A stretch of DNA of 64,000 nucleotides from contig JAXHLY010000001.1 in the NCBI GenBank assembly GCA_034521715.1, positions 248,001 through 312,000 on the forward strand, written 5' to 3'. Source of the DNA: Methylohalomonas sp034521715 (GTDB lineage: Bacteria > Pseudomonadota > Gammaproteobacteria > Methylohalomonadales > Methylohalomonadaceae). Below, piece by piece: positions 9,601 to 18,064 of this stretch (position 1 is the stretch's first letter; each line of letters opens with the position of its first letter). The position numbers were made by a program, and so were the translations under genes. The notes below the pieces were generated by a model. The model did not search any database. It saw only the letters and a list, made by a program, of their open reading frames with translations, and was not told the DNA's origin.

Positions 9601-10008
9601 ATGCAGAATGAATTTCATTGGGCAGTGCGGGTCTATTACGAAGATACCGACGCCGGCGGCGTGGTTTATCACGCCAACTACCTGCGCTTCATGGAGCGCG
9701 CACGCACCGAATGGCTGCGCGAACAGGGTTACGAACAGGATGTCCTGCGCGAGCAGGGACTGATCTTTACGGTCCGTAGCGCCGCCCTGGAATTCATAAG
9801 GCCGGCCCGGTTCAATGACTTGCTGGACGTCAGCGTATCGATCAGGAAAATTCGCGGCGCGAGCGTGGATATAAAACAAACAATAATCGACCAGTCCGGC
9901 GCAAGCATCTGTGAAGGCGACGTCCGTATTGCCTGTGTCGATTCCGTCACGCTCCGGCCGCGTCCCATTCCCAAAAACATGTTCCCGGAGCTGAGCCATG
10001 TCGGCTGA
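9601..10008 (+). CDS. ybgC: Tol-Pal associated acyl-CoA thioesterase YbgC
   Basis: An intact hot-dog-fold protein of 135 residues. The motif YYEDTDAGGVVYHANYL, with the catalytic Asp, is characteristic of the YbgC/4-hydroxybenzoyl-CoA thioesterase family. In gammaproteobacteria YbgC is the first gene of the tol-pal operon. It hydrolyses short-chain acyl-CoA or acyl-ACP and is linked to phospholipid metabolism at the inner membrane. The stop overlaps the tolQ start by 11 bases, so translation is probably coupled. The gene order ybgC-tolQ-tolR-tolA-tolB-pal-cpoB is complete here. Confidence 0.95.
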   Translation: MQNEFHWAVRVYYEDTDAGGVVYHANYLRFMERARTEWLREQGYEQDVLREQGLIFTVRSAALEFIRPARFNDLLDVSVSIRKIRGASVDIKQTIIDQSGASICEGDVRIACVDSVTLRPRPIPKNMFPELSHVG

Positions 10009-10675
10009 TCTGTCATTTACACACCTGATACTCGAGGCGAGTCTTGTTGTTCAGTTCGTGATGCTGATCCTCGTGCTGGCATCGGTAGTCTCATGGTCGA
10101 TGATATTCAACAAGCGCATCATGCTGAAGAATGCACGCCGCGATTCCGATAACTTCGAGGAGCGTTTCTGGACGGCCGAGGATCTGAGTCCGCTGTACAA
10201 CCGCATCAGTAAAAGCCGCAACAAGGCGACCGGCATGGAAAAGATTTTTGAGGCCGGGTTCAGGGAATTCGCCCGTCTGCGCAAGCAACAGGGCATCAGT
10301 GCCGCCGCCGTGCTGGAAGGCGCCCAGCGCTCGATGCGCGTAACACTGAACCGTGAAATCGATTATCTCGAGACCAATCTTTCATTCCTGGCCACGGTCG
10401 GTTCGACCAGTCCCTACATCGGCCTGTTCGGCACCGTCTGGGGCATCATGAACAGCTTCCGTGCGCTCGGCAACGTGCAGCAGGCAACCATTTCCATGGT
10501 GGCGCCGGGCATTTCCGAGGCACTCATTGCTACTGCCATGGGCCTGTTCGCCGCCATTCCCGCGGTCATTGCCTACAACCGTTTTTCCAACGATGTCGAG
10601 CGGCTGATTAATCGCTATGACACATTCGCGGATGAGTTTTCCTCGATCCTGCATCGTTATTCGCATCACAAGTAA
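9998..10675 (+). CDS. tolQ: Tol-Pal system inner-membrane proton-channel protein TolQ
   Basis: An intact protein of 225 residues of the MotA/TolQ/ExbB family. It has three membrane segments: residues ~18-40, ~130-155 and ~168-190. The conserved patch FLATVGSTSPYIGLFGTVWG at the second helix lines the proton path. With TolR it forms the motor that uses the proton-motive force to energise TolA across the periplasm, supporting outer-membrane constriction at division. It overlaps ybgC and precedes tolR by six bases. Confidence 0.97.
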   Translation: MSADLSFTHLILEASLVVQFVMLILVLASVVSWSMIFNKRIMLKNARRDSDNFEERFWTAEDLSPLYNRISKSRNKATGMEKIFEAGFREFARLRKQQGISAAAVLEGAQRSMRVTLNREIDYLETNLSFLATVGSTSPYIGLFGTVWGIMNSFRALGNVQQATISMVAPGISEALIATAMGLFAAIPAVIAYNRFSNDVERLINRYDTFADEFSSILHRYSHHK

Positions 10676-10681
10676 ACAACC

Positions 10682-11125
10682 ATGCTGACCCGCGACCGCA
10701 AACGCAAGAAACAAATGTCAGAGATCAACGTCGTGCCGTATATCGACGTGATGCTGGTACTGCTGGTTATCTTCATGATTACTGCCCCGCTGCTGACACA
10801 GGGCATTAACGTCAACCTGCCAAATGCCGATGCCAAGCCCGTCGATCAGTCTGACAATGAACCGGTTGTCGTCAGCATTGACAGGGAGGGCAACTATGAT
10901 ATTGATTCGGGCGAAAACCCGGATGAGCCGGTGTCAGCCGACGTACTGGTTAACAAGGTTGCTGCCTTTATGCGCAACAACCCGGAACAACCGGTCTACA
11001 TCAAGGGTGACAGCGATGTGTCATACGGTCGCGTCGTTACCGCTATGGCACTGCTGCAGCGGGCGGGCGTGCCCAATATCGGTATGCTGACCGATCCGCC
11101 AGAAACGGAAAAACTGAACCGATGA
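10682..11125 (+). CDS. tolR: Tol-Pal system inner-membrane protein TolR
   Basis: An intact protein of 147 residues of the ExbD/TolR family. It has a short cytoplasmic N-terminus (KRKKQMSEINVVPYID) and a single membrane helix containing the functionally essential Asp in PYIDVMLVLLVIFM. A periplasmic domain ends with VTAMALLQRAGVPNIGMLT. It forms the TolQ-TolR motor. The stop overlaps the tolA start (ATGA). Confidence 0.97.
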   Translation: MLTRDRKRKKQMSEINVVPYIDVMLVLLVIFMITAPLLTQGINVNLPNADAKPVDQSDNEPVVVSIDREGNYDIDSGENPDEPVSADVLVNKVAAFMRNNPEQPVYIKGDSDVSYGRVVTAMALLQRAGVPNIGMLTDPPETEKLNR

Positions 11126-12125
11126 TGCGTGGCGGTTGGTTCGACACATTCCGTTCATATCGGCTCTGTCGCTGATACTGCATGCCATTGTGCTGTGGCA
11201 TACTGCTTGATCAGCCTTGATTTCAACGTGACGCCGGCGCCGTCACCGCCGGGCAAGATCGAGGAGATTATCGATGCCGTAGCGGTGGATGAACAGGCGG
11301 TGCAGCAGGAACTCGAACGCATCAAGGAGCGGGAGCGGGCCAAGGAGCAGGCCGAAAAGGAACGTCTCGAGGCGATGAAGGAAGCCGAGCGCCAGGCTGA
11401 AGAGCTGCGCAAGCAGCGCGAGGCCGAAGAACAGCGACTCAGGGAGTTGCAGGAGCAAAAAGAGGCCGAGCGCGAACGCCGCGAGCTCGAGGAACAGCGC
11501 CTGTCCCAGCTTAAGGAACAGCAACAGAAACTGGAGCAGGAACGCAAGGAGGCCGAGCGGAAACTGCAGGAAGAAAAGGAAGCCGAACGCCGCCGGCAGG
11601 AAGAACTCGAGCGCCAGCGCAAGGCCGAAGAGGAGCGCCTGGCTGAAATAGAACGCCGGAAAGAGGAAGAGCTCAAACGCCTGGAGGAAATCGAACGTAA
11701 AAGGAAGAAGAGCGCAAGGCAAAGAGGAAGCGCGCAAGCAACGCGAGGCCGAGGAACGCGCCCGGGCCGAGGAACTGTTACAGGAACAGATGGCCGCGGA
11801 AGAGGCCGCACGCAGCGCGGAACAGCAAAAACAGGACCAGAGCACTCTGGCACGCTTTGTCGGCATGATTGAGCGCCAGGTTGAGTCCAACTTCAACAGG
11901 CAGGGACTGCCCGCGGGTCTCAAGGCGACGATCCGGGTACGCCTGGCGCCGAACGGTGATGTCCTGGACGCCGCTATTGCCAATTCCAGTGGCAATGGAC
12001 TATTTGATCAGCGCGCACTGGTGGCGGTAGAGAAGTCATCACCGCTGCGCGTGCCGGAGGACGCCGAAACCTTCGAGCGTTTGGGCTTCCGGCAATTCAA
12101 CTTTGTATTTGAACCACAGGATTAA
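11122..12125 (+). CDS. tolA: Tol-Pal system protein TolA (frame breaks near the N-terminus and at ~11703)
   Basis: TolA spans from the inner membrane to the outer membrane. The start is ATG 11122, overlapping the tolR stop. An N-terminal membrane helix (SALSLILHAIVL) is recognisable, but indels between about 11140 and 11215 split it between frames. From ~11225 a very long charged helix rich in Glu, Arg, Lys and Gln follows (domain II, ~200 residues). It is interrupted by a frame change at about 11703. The C-terminal domain III is then intact: FVGMIERQVESNFNRQGL, RVRLAPNGDVLDAAIANSSG, ending FVFEPQD at 12125. The reconstructed length of about 335 residues is typical. Domain III contacts Pal and TolB. 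Confidence 0.93.
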
Positions 12126-12131
12126 GCTGTC

Positions 12132-13433
12132 ATGAAACCACGCCAGATCATTTATACAACCGTCCTGATTCTGTTGAGTCTGGTATTGACCAGACCCGCC
12201 ACTGCCTTCGAGATTGTCATAGACCAGGGTGTGGAAAACGCCCTGCCGATTGCCGTTGTACCGTTTGCCTGGAGCCAGTCGGCCAGCATGCCGCCTGAAG
12301 ATGTCGCCCAGGTCATCCGTCAGGACCTGGCACGCAGCGGCCGCTTCAATACCCTTCCGCCGGAAGACATGCCATCGAAACCAACCGGTTTTGATCAGAT
12401 CAATTTTTCCGACTGGCGCCGGGTCGGCATGGAAAACGTTGTCGTCGGTGGCGTCAAACAGCAGGACGACGGCAACTATGAAGTCACTTTCCGCCTGGTG
12501 GACATCTACCGTGGCACACAGATTGCCGGTTACAGTATCCGTACGCGTGCTGAACAGCTGCGCTATACCGCACACCAGATCGCCGACATTATTTATGAAA
12601 AACTGACCGGCACCCGCGGCGCCTTTGCCACGCGTATTGCCTACATTACGGTGGAAAAACAGGGCGACAAGAAAACCCACCGCCTGGAGATCGCCGATGC
12701 CGACGGCCATAGCCCGCAGGTACTGCTGAAATCCGGTGAACCGCTGATGTCACCGCGCTGGTCACCCGATGGTCGCCGCGTTGCCTATGTCTCTTTCGAA
12801 GGCAAGAACTCGGCGGTTTATGTACAAGACGTTTTCTCAGGCGAGCGCGAGGCTGTCGCATCACATGCCGGCATCAACAGCGCGCCAGACTGGTCACCGG
12901 ATGGCAGCAAACTGGCACTGACACTGTCCAAGGACGGCAATCCCGAGGTCTACATACTGCATCTCGATAACAAACTGCTGCAGCGGGTAACCAATAACGG
13001 TGCCATCGATACCGAGCCTACCTGGTCACCGGATGGCAAGACCATCTATTTCACCTCGGATCGCGGCGGCGGCCCGCAGGTCTACAGCAGCGGCGTCGAC
13101 GGCCCGGTGGAACGGGTCACTTTTGACGGCAGTTACAACGCCCGGCCGGCGCTGTCAGCGGATGGCAAATACCTGGCCATGGTCCGTGGCGGTAATGGCG
13201 CTTACCAGATTGCCATCCAGGACCTCGAGTCCGGCCGCTCGCGGGTGCTCACCGACGGCCGGCTGGATGAATCACCCAGCTTTGCGCCGAACGGCAGCAT
13301 GATTATCTATGCCACTACCGTGGGTCAGAATGGCGTACTGGCCGCGGTTTCCGTCGACGGGCAGGTCACCCAGCGCCTCGACGCCACCCGCGGTGACGTG
13401 CGCGAACCGGACTGGGGTCCCTTCCAGGACTGA
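12132..13433 (+). CDS. tolB: Tol-Pal system periplasmic beta-propeller protein TolB
   Basis: An intact protein of 433 residues. The N-terminal signal peptide (about residues 1-25, ending TRPATA before FEIVID) sends it to the periplasm. An N-terminal alpha/beta domain (~26-160) precedes a six-bladed propeller with repeated WSPDG motifs (RWSPDGRRVAYV, DWSPDGSKLAL, TWSPDGKTIYFTSDRGG), then SADGKY and FAPNGS variants. TolB binds Pal and, through its N-terminal strand, TolA. It lies six bases after tolA. No frame break, in contrast to both neighbours. Confidence 0.98.
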   Translation: MKPRQIIYTTVLILLSLVLTRPATAFEIVIDQGVENALPIAVVPFAWSQSASMPPEDVAQVIRQDLARSGRFNTLPPEDMPSKPTGFDQINFSDWRRVGMENVVVGGVKQQDDGNYEVTFRLVDIYRGTQIAGYSIRTRAEQLRYTAHQIADIIYEKLTGTRGAFATRIAYITVEKQGDKKTHRLEIADADGHSPQVLLKSGEPLMSPRWSPDGRRVAYVSFEGKNSAVYVQDVFSGEREAVASHAGINSAPDWSPDGSKLALTLSKDGNPEVYILHLDNKLLQRVTNNGAIDTEPTWSPDGKTIYFTSDRGGGPQVYSSGVDGPVERVTFDGSYNARPALSADGKYLAMVRGGNGAYQIAIQDLESGRSRVLTDGRLDESPSFAPNGSMIIYATTVGQNGVLAAVSVDGQVTQRLDATRGDVREPDWGPFQD

Positions 13434-13702
13434 GGCCGGAGGCGGTGATTCTTGAAGGCATCAATACAGGATATTCAACCATACAGGTGCGGTGCTATGC
13501 TTATGTTGCAAAGCAACGATGATACATCGGGCGCCAGTCCATGGGACGGCAGAGAGGAAGCTGCCCTGCCTATTGCTGTCCCTGTCAGTCCAGGCATGAC
13601 AACAATCGGGAATATCTCTACCGAAACCGAATCAAAGCCATCAGGATCGAGTACAACTTGAATGTCGCGCGAACAACGAATTTTTCCCAGGAGAGACACA
13701 AG
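13434..13702. other. Spacer between tolB and pal
   Basis: About 270 bases, unusually long for this operon. No homologous ORF was found; a 69-codon frame here has no recognisable motif. The last bases contain CCAGGAGAGACACAAG, a good ribosome site for pal. The spacer could carry a separate pal promoter, which is known for the Tol-Pal operon in other bacteria. Confidence 0.4.
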
Positions 13703-14249
13703 ATGAAATCTTTGCAAGTCAGACATCTGTTGCTGCTGTTTGTCATGGCGTTTGTGGTCGTTGCCTGTGGCACAACCGAAACCAAGGATGAAAAAGCCGC
13801 CGAGGTAATTGACGGCACCGAAACGGCTGAAGGCATGGAAGGTGATGAAGGGGCCTCGGCCACGGCTGCCGGTGAGGCCGGCAAATTTGAGGGTGATGCC
13901 ACTGGATGACCCCGACAGCCCGTTGTCCCAGCGCAGTATCTATTTTGATTTTGACAGCGCAGAGATCCGCTCCGAGTACCGGCCGGTCATCGAGGCGCAT
14001 GCCGAATATCTTGCCAGTAATTCGAATACCACTGTCACACTGGAAGGCAATACCGACGAACGTGGATCACGCGAATACAACCTCGCTCTTGGTGAACGCC
14101 GTGCAGAATCGGTAAAGCGGCAGATGGTCTTGCTCGGCGCATCGGCCAGTCAGATACGCGTTGTCAGTTACGGCGAGGAACGCCCGGTCGCCGACGGCCA
14201 TGATGAAGAGGCCTGGAGGCTTAACCGCCGCGTCGATATCGTTTACTGA
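13703..14249 (+). CDS. pal: Peptidoglycan-associated lipoprotein Pal (one-base break near 13898)
   Basis: Pal is an outer-membrane lipoprotein that binds peptidoglycan and the Tol proteins. The start is ATG 13703. The signal peptide ends in VVVAC, giving the lipidated Cys at residue 22. An acidic, low-complexity linker follows. At about 13898 one extra base shifts the frame. The OmpA-like domain then reads RSIYFDFDSAEI, GNTDERGSREYNLALG (the diaminopimelate-binding helix with Asp and Arg) and RVVSYGEERPVA, to a stop at 14247-14249. The reconstructed length of ~181 residues is normal. The stop overlaps the cpoB start by one base. Confidence 0.95.
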
Positions 14250-15109
14250 TGAAGCTGTCAATCAGGATACTTCGCTACCTGCTGGTCGTATGCGCTGCCC
14301 TGCCGGGCATCGCTGCGGCCGGTAATGCCGCGCCCGTTGTTGATCCATCTTCGGAAAAGATTATACAGCGCCTGGAAAGCATAGAACGCAAGCTCGACAA
14401 CCAGAGTCTTTTCGATCTTTACAATCAGGTGCAGTCGCTGGAGTCGGAAGTCCAGAAGTTGCGCGGCGAACTGGAGACCCAGCGCCACTTACTGAATGAA
14501 ATGACACAGCGGCAGAAGGATCTGTATGCGGATATCGATGATCGGCTGCAGAAACTGGAGACGGCTAAGACGGATGATGCCCCGGACTATGCCATCGACG
14601 ACAGGGTCGAAACGGACGCGGAAACCAATGTGGACAGCAGCAGTGTGAGCGGGGAAGTCCCTGTCGATGACAGTGACATCCGGGATCAGGACGCGGCGGC
14701 AGACAGCGTAACAGCGGACAGCACCGATGCCCGCAAGGCTTACGATAACGCCTTCAGCCTGCTCAAGAACGGCAAATATACAGAGGCCACGACGGCATTC
14801 GAGCAATACCTGGGTAATTATCCCGACAGCGACCTTGCCGACAATGCCAGTTACTGGCTGGGCGAGGCCTACTATGTTAACCGTGACTTTGAAAAGGCCA
14901 TCGGCGCCTATCAGCAACTGCTGGAAGACTTTCCGGACAGTCAAAAGGCGCCGCATGCACTGCTCAAGATCGGTTACAGCCAGCAGGAACTGGGTAACAG
15001 GGAGCAGGCCATGGAAACCCTCCAGGATTTGCGCAGTCAGTATCCTGATACCACGGCCGCCAGCCTGGCCCGCGAACGGCTGCAGCAGATGCAGTCAGCA
15101 GGTACCTGA
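14249..15109 (+). CDS. cpoB: Tol-Pal associated TPR protein CpoB (YbgF)
   Basis: An intact protein of 286 residues. A signal peptide (about 1-24, ending IAAAG) targets it to the periplasm. A coiled coil (about residues 35-105, mediating trimerisation in homologues) is followed by an acidic linker and three TPR units from about residue 160 (AYDNAFSLLKNGKYTEA, YWLGEAYYVNRDFEKAI, LLKIGYSQQELGNREQA). CpoB links TolA to the cell-wall synthase PBP1B during division in Escherichia coli. Last gene of the Tol-Pal run; queE follows after 21 bases. Confidence 0.95.
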   Translation: MKLSIRILRYLLVVCAALPGIAAAGNAAPVVDPSSEKIIQRLESIERKLDNQSLFDLYNQVQSLESEVQKLRGELETQRHLLNEMTQRQKDLYADIDDRLQKLETAKTDDAPDYAIDDRVETDAETNVDSSSVSGEVPVDDSDIRDQDAAADSVTADSTDARKAYDNAFSLLKNGKYTEATTAFEQYLGNYPDSDLADNASYWLGEAYYVNRDFEKAIGAYQQLLEDFPDSQKAPHALLKIGYSQQELGNREQAMETLQDLRSQYPDTTAASLARERLQQMQSAGT

Positions 15110-15130
15110 CGGCCAGGTTGGACATGCATC

Positions 15131-15820
15131 ATGACCACCACCATTACCACCACACCTGCCGGAGAAACCGCCGTCAGTAACGAGTTACTGCGGATCACCG
15201 AAGTATTTTTCTCTTTACAGGGTGAAAGCAGCAAGTCGGGATTGCCAACCGTTTTTATCCGCCTGACCGGGTGCCCGTTACGCTGCAGCTATTGCGATAC
15301 GGAATATGCCTTTCACGGTGGCGAAAAGCTTTCCATCAGCGCCGTTCTCGAAAAAATCAGGCCCTGCAAAACACCGCATGTATGCGTAACCGGCGGTGAA
15401 CCGCTTGCGCAGAAGTCCTGTCTGTCCCTGCTGAGACAACTGTGCAATCGGGGTTACCAGGTATCACTGGAGACCGGCGGCGCCATGGATGTGGCCGGTG
15501 TCGATACTCGCGTGATGAAGATTCTCGACCTGAAAACGCCGGGATCCGGCGAGGCCGATAAAAATCTCTATTCGAACCTGGACTACCTGAATGCTAACGA
15601 TCAGATCAAGTTTGTTATCTGCGATCGCGCCGACTATGACTGGGTTCGCAACCTGATTCATGCGCATGCACTGGACTGAACACTGCGAGGTTCTGCTATC
15701 GCCAGTCATGAACAGCTGTCACCACGCGAGCTGGCTGACTGGATTCTTGCCGATCAGTTGACGGTGCGCCTGCAGGTACAGTTACACAAATATCTCTGGG
15801 GTGATGGTCCTGGGCGCTGA
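15131..15820 (+). CDS. queE: 7-carboxy-7-deazaguanine synthase QueE (two breaks near the 3' end)
   Basis: A radical SAM enzyme that converts carboxytetrahydropterin to 7-carboxy-7-deazaguanine, a precursor of queuosine (tRNA) and other 7-deazaguanines. The N-terminal half carries the substrate loop VFFSLQGES and the 4Fe-4S signature CPLRCSYCDT. It continues with VTGGEPL and ETGG. At HALD (about 15676) the frame breaks. Single-base corrections near 15677 and 15703 restore CEVLLSP and HEQLSPRELADWILAD, then a natural tail ending at 15818-15820. The reconstructed length of ~229 residues is normal. The N-terminus is Thr-rich and the start could lie slightly downstream. It overlaps queC by about 20 bases, so the two steps are coupled. 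Confidence 0.93.
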
Positions 15821-16520
15821 GGCCAAAAAAGCCATTGTTCTGCTGTCTGGCGGCCTGGATTCGGCCACCGTCCTGGCGATCGCCCGTGCAGAGGGTTTCG
15901 ATTGCTATGCCCTCAGCTTTGACTACGGCCAGCGGCATGCGCCGGAACTGAATGCCGCAAGGCGCGTGGCGGCGCATGCTGGCGTTACGGAACACCGTTT
16001 CATTCACATCGATATGCGCCAGTTCGGCGGCTCGGCACTGACGGATGATGCCATCGCCGTGCCGGACAACAATACGGGAGACAGCGGCATTCCCGTGACC
16101 TATGTGCCGGCGCGTAATACCATATTCCTATCCTATGCGCTCGGCTGGGCCGAGGTCCTGGGTGCCAGTGACATTTATATCGGCGTCAATGCCATCGATT
16201 ATTCCGGCTATCCCGACTGCCGCGCGGAATATATCGTGGCATTTGAAACCATGGCCAACCTGGCGACAAAGAGCGCTGTCGAAGGCAACAGGCTGACGAT
16301 TCATACGCCACTGATTAACCTCAGCAAGGCCGACATTATCCGCCTTGGTATGGAACTCGGCGTTGATTATGCACTGACCGTATCCTGCTACCAGGCCGAC
16401 AATAACGGCCGCGCCTGTGGCCGCTGCGACTCCTGCCGTTTTCGCATGGAGGGTTTCCGGGCCGCGGGGGTCGACGATCCGACGCAGTATATTGATCAGT
16501 CCGCGAATGAACGCAAATAA
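15801..16520 (+). CDS. queC: 7-cyano-7-deazaguanine synthase QueC
   Basis: An intact protein of 239 residues. QueC uses ATP and ammonia to turn carboxydeazaguanine into preQ0. The N-terminal PP-loop SGGLDS (near residue 16) binds ATP, and four Cys near the C-terminus (SCYQ...ACGRCDSCRFR) bind zinc. The start is GTG 15801 or ATG 15804, overlapping queE. The last eight residues (DQSANERK) and the stop codon are encoded by a copy of the dispersed oriented repeat at 16497. The repeat has therefore replaced or extended the native 3' end. Confidence 0.96.
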   Translation: MMVLGAEAKKAIVLLSGGLDSATVLAIARAEGFDCYALSFDYGQRHAPELNAARRVAAHAGVTEHRFIHIDMRQFGGSALTDDAIAVPDNNTGDSGIPVTYVPARNTIFLSYALGWAEVLGASDIYIGVNAIDYSGYPDCRAEYIVAFETMANLATKSAVEGNRLTIHTPLINLSKADIIRLGMELGVDYALTVSCYQADNNGRACGRCDSCRFRMEGFRAAGVDDPTQYIDQSANERK

Positions 16521-16530
16521 ACGCGAATTG
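16497..16530 (+). repeat. 3'-end-associated repeat, copy 4, containing the queC stop codon
   Basis: Reads CAGTCCGCGAATGAACGC then further 10-bp units. The queC stop (16518-16520) lies inside it. Same orientation as queC. An inverted partner at 16964-16995 belongs to the convergent reverse-strand block. Confidence 0.82.
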
Positions 16531-16562
16531 AAAATATTGATTGGCTAATCAAAAACAGCATA

Positions 16563-16901
16563 TTGACAACGTACCTCAAAACCACTGCCGTCATTGTTAT
16601 CGCCGCCTGGCTGGGCGGCTGCTGCGGCATGACCAATATCCAGGCGCATGGCGGCGGGGCGGGAGGCTTTGCTTCGCTGGGCGCGCTGATAGTGGGCAGC
16701 ACTGCCATGCAGCGTCTCTGCGAACCCGATCGTGGCAGCGAAGAAGGTGACGATGGGGCCCTGCCGCCACCCGATACGACTCCCGAAGCCGATGAGGACA
16801 CAGACAAGTCAGTACACAATGCAGCCACGTGGCTTGCGAGCTCAACTCCACATTCACAGGAACTTGTTGCCTCACGGCAGACGTCAGCTTGTCTGGACTA
16901 A
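16563..16901 (+). CDS. Possible small lipoprotein
   Basis: Open frame of 112 residues from a TTG start. The N-terminus looks like a lipoprotein signal peptide: a Lys, then a hydrophobic stretch TAVIVIAAW and a lipobox LGGC, with a second Cys directly after. A Gly-rich segment (HGGGAGGFASLGALIVGS) and an acidic Pro/Thr/Asp-rich tail follow. I recognise no family. The ribosome binding site is weak and the 3' part may be out of frame, given the indels in this region. It lies between two inverted copies of the oriented repeat, downstream of queC. Secreted lipoprotein is the best guess; a chance ORF is possible. Confidence 0.4.
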   Translation: MTTYLKTTAVIVIAAWLGGCCGMTNIQAHGGGAGGFASLGALIVGSTAMQRLCEPDRGSEEGDDGALPPPDTTPEADEDTDKSVHNAATWLASSTPHSQELVASRQTSACLD

Positions 16902-16963
16902 TCAGAGGGAGCTCTTTTCTGTTCCTTATATTACTCCTGCTACCCCTGTTTACTGTCGGCTTT

Positions 16964-16995
16964 ATTGGCGTTTATTTGCGTTCACTCGCGGACTG
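16964..16995 (-). repeat. 3'-end-associated repeat, copy 5
   Basis: On the reverse strand it begins CAGTCCGCGAGTGAACGC. It lies 30 bases downstream of the 37-residue reverse-strand ORF that ends at 17026, in the orientation of that operon. Confidence 0.75.
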
Positions 16996-17025
16996 ATAGA
17001 AAAACTATCGGCTATCGACCGGACA

Positions 17026-17139
17026 TCAATTCCACACCGTTTCCTCGGGCAGTGGTTTTTCACCGTTGGTGAGCTTATAGCGTTCCATTAAATAACACAG
17101 ACAGTCCTGGCGGACGATGCGTTCATTCGTGGTCAGCAT
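17026..17139 (-). CDS. Uncharacterised 37-residue ORF coupled to the M14 gene
   Basis: A tiny reverse-strand ORF starting at ATG 17139 inside the end of the M14 gene and overlapping it by 17 bases. The product starts MLTTNERIVRQDCLCYL and continues MERYKLTNGEKPLPEE to a Trp-Asn end. The composition (two close Cys, charged helix, a KPLPEE turn) looks protein-like, and the overlap is typical of coupled genes. I recognise no family, and its small size means it could be fortuitous. If real it would be the last gene of the GCS2-M14 transcript. Confidence 0.4.
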   Translation of the reverse strand: MLTTNERIVRQDCLCYLMERYKLTNGEKPLPEETVWN

Positions 17140-18064
17140 CGACGGCATCAACCGGGTAGCGCGTTAGCAGCCTGTTATCCACGACCTCGAAATACTGATC
17201 CGCTACCGGATTGCCGTCCTCGTCCATCACATCCAGCGGAATGTCACTGCCCTTTAATGCGGCCAGTGCCGTGCCGGCGGGGATTTCCTCGAAGTTGAGC
17301 TGCTCAATGCCACGGATGAAACGGATATCGGCCGGTTTGCTATCAAAACTGAAGGTGGTTTTCAGCGGCACCTTGGCCACGGCGACAGTGTGATACAGAT
17401 CGATATCGCTGTCCTTGACCGGCGTCTCCGGAACGGCATCCATATTCATAACTTCATTGACGAAGTTTGTTGCCAATTGTATACCGATTTCATCGCCGGG
17501 CTGGCCGCACTCCAGTGTCACCGCCGGACAGAACCGGGCAAAGGCCAGGCTCTGCACTCCGCTTGGCCGCGTAAAATAGATCACCATCCGCGAGAACTTA
17601 CGCGCCAGATTCAGATACGGCGGCAGCAGCCGGTTGATACAGGCGTAGTGCGGATTGATACCGGTATTGTTATGGATATCGATACTGGCAAAGACCCCTC
17701 GGCGCCGCATGGTGCGCAAGACCTCTTTCACTATGGAGTGCTCAGGCGTGTCATCGCCGGCCCAGATGCGGTTGAAATCGGGCTGTTTCTCCAACCGGCG
17801 CTTGCCATAACGCGCCGCCTTCACGTTACCGATGAATATTGACAGCGAACGCGGCAGTGTCTTGTCATGTTCATGCAGGACATTCTGCAATACCCGCCAG
17901 CCGGTATCCTCGTTACCATGCATCAGCACCGACAAAAACAGCGGCGGCTTTTTCCTGCCCTGCAAATGCACCAGCGTCGGGCCGTCCAGCACTTCATACA
18001 GGCGACTGGCCGGGCGCCCGAGAATGTCGGCGGGCAGATCATGTCTGATACTCAGCTCTGTCAT
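17123..18064 (-). CDS. M14-family deacylase (succinylglutamate desuccinylase/aspartoacylase-like)
   Basis: An intact protein of about 313 residues related to AstE and aspartoacylase, zinc enzymes that cleave N-acyl amino acids. Visible zinc-binding residues are His and Glu in VLMHGNED (near residues 49-52) and a His in SIDIHNNTG, followed by NPHYAC. Later VTLECGQPGD contains an acidic residue in the expected place for the catalytic Glu. The start ATG at 18064 overlaps the stop of the GCS2 gene (ATGA), so the two are translationally coupled; the open frame extends three codons further upstream. Pairing with a GCS2-type ligase suggests that the two make and break the same kind of amide. The substrate is unknown. 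Confidence 0.85.
   Translation of the reverse strand: MTELSIRHDLPADILGRPASRLYEVLDGPTLVHLQGRKKPPLFLSVLMHGNEDTGWRVLQNVLHEHDKTLPRSLSIFIGNVKAARYGKRRLEKQPDFNRIWAGDDTPEHSIVKEVLRTMRRRGVFASIDIHNNTGINPHYACINRLLPPYLNLARKFSRMVIYFTRPSGVQSLAFARFCPAVTLECGQPGDEIGIQLATNFVNEVMNMDAVPETPVKDSDIDLYHTVAVAKVPLKTTFSFDSKPADIRFIRGIEQLNFEEIPAGTALAALKGSDIPLDVMDEDGNPVADQYFEVVDNRLLTRYPVDAVDADHE

Noticed and set aside
11155..11853. A 232-codon Ser/Arg-rich reverse-strand frame opposite tolA
   Set aside because: It mirrors the Glu/Arg-rich helical domain of TolA, whose repetitive codons give low-complexity antisense frames.
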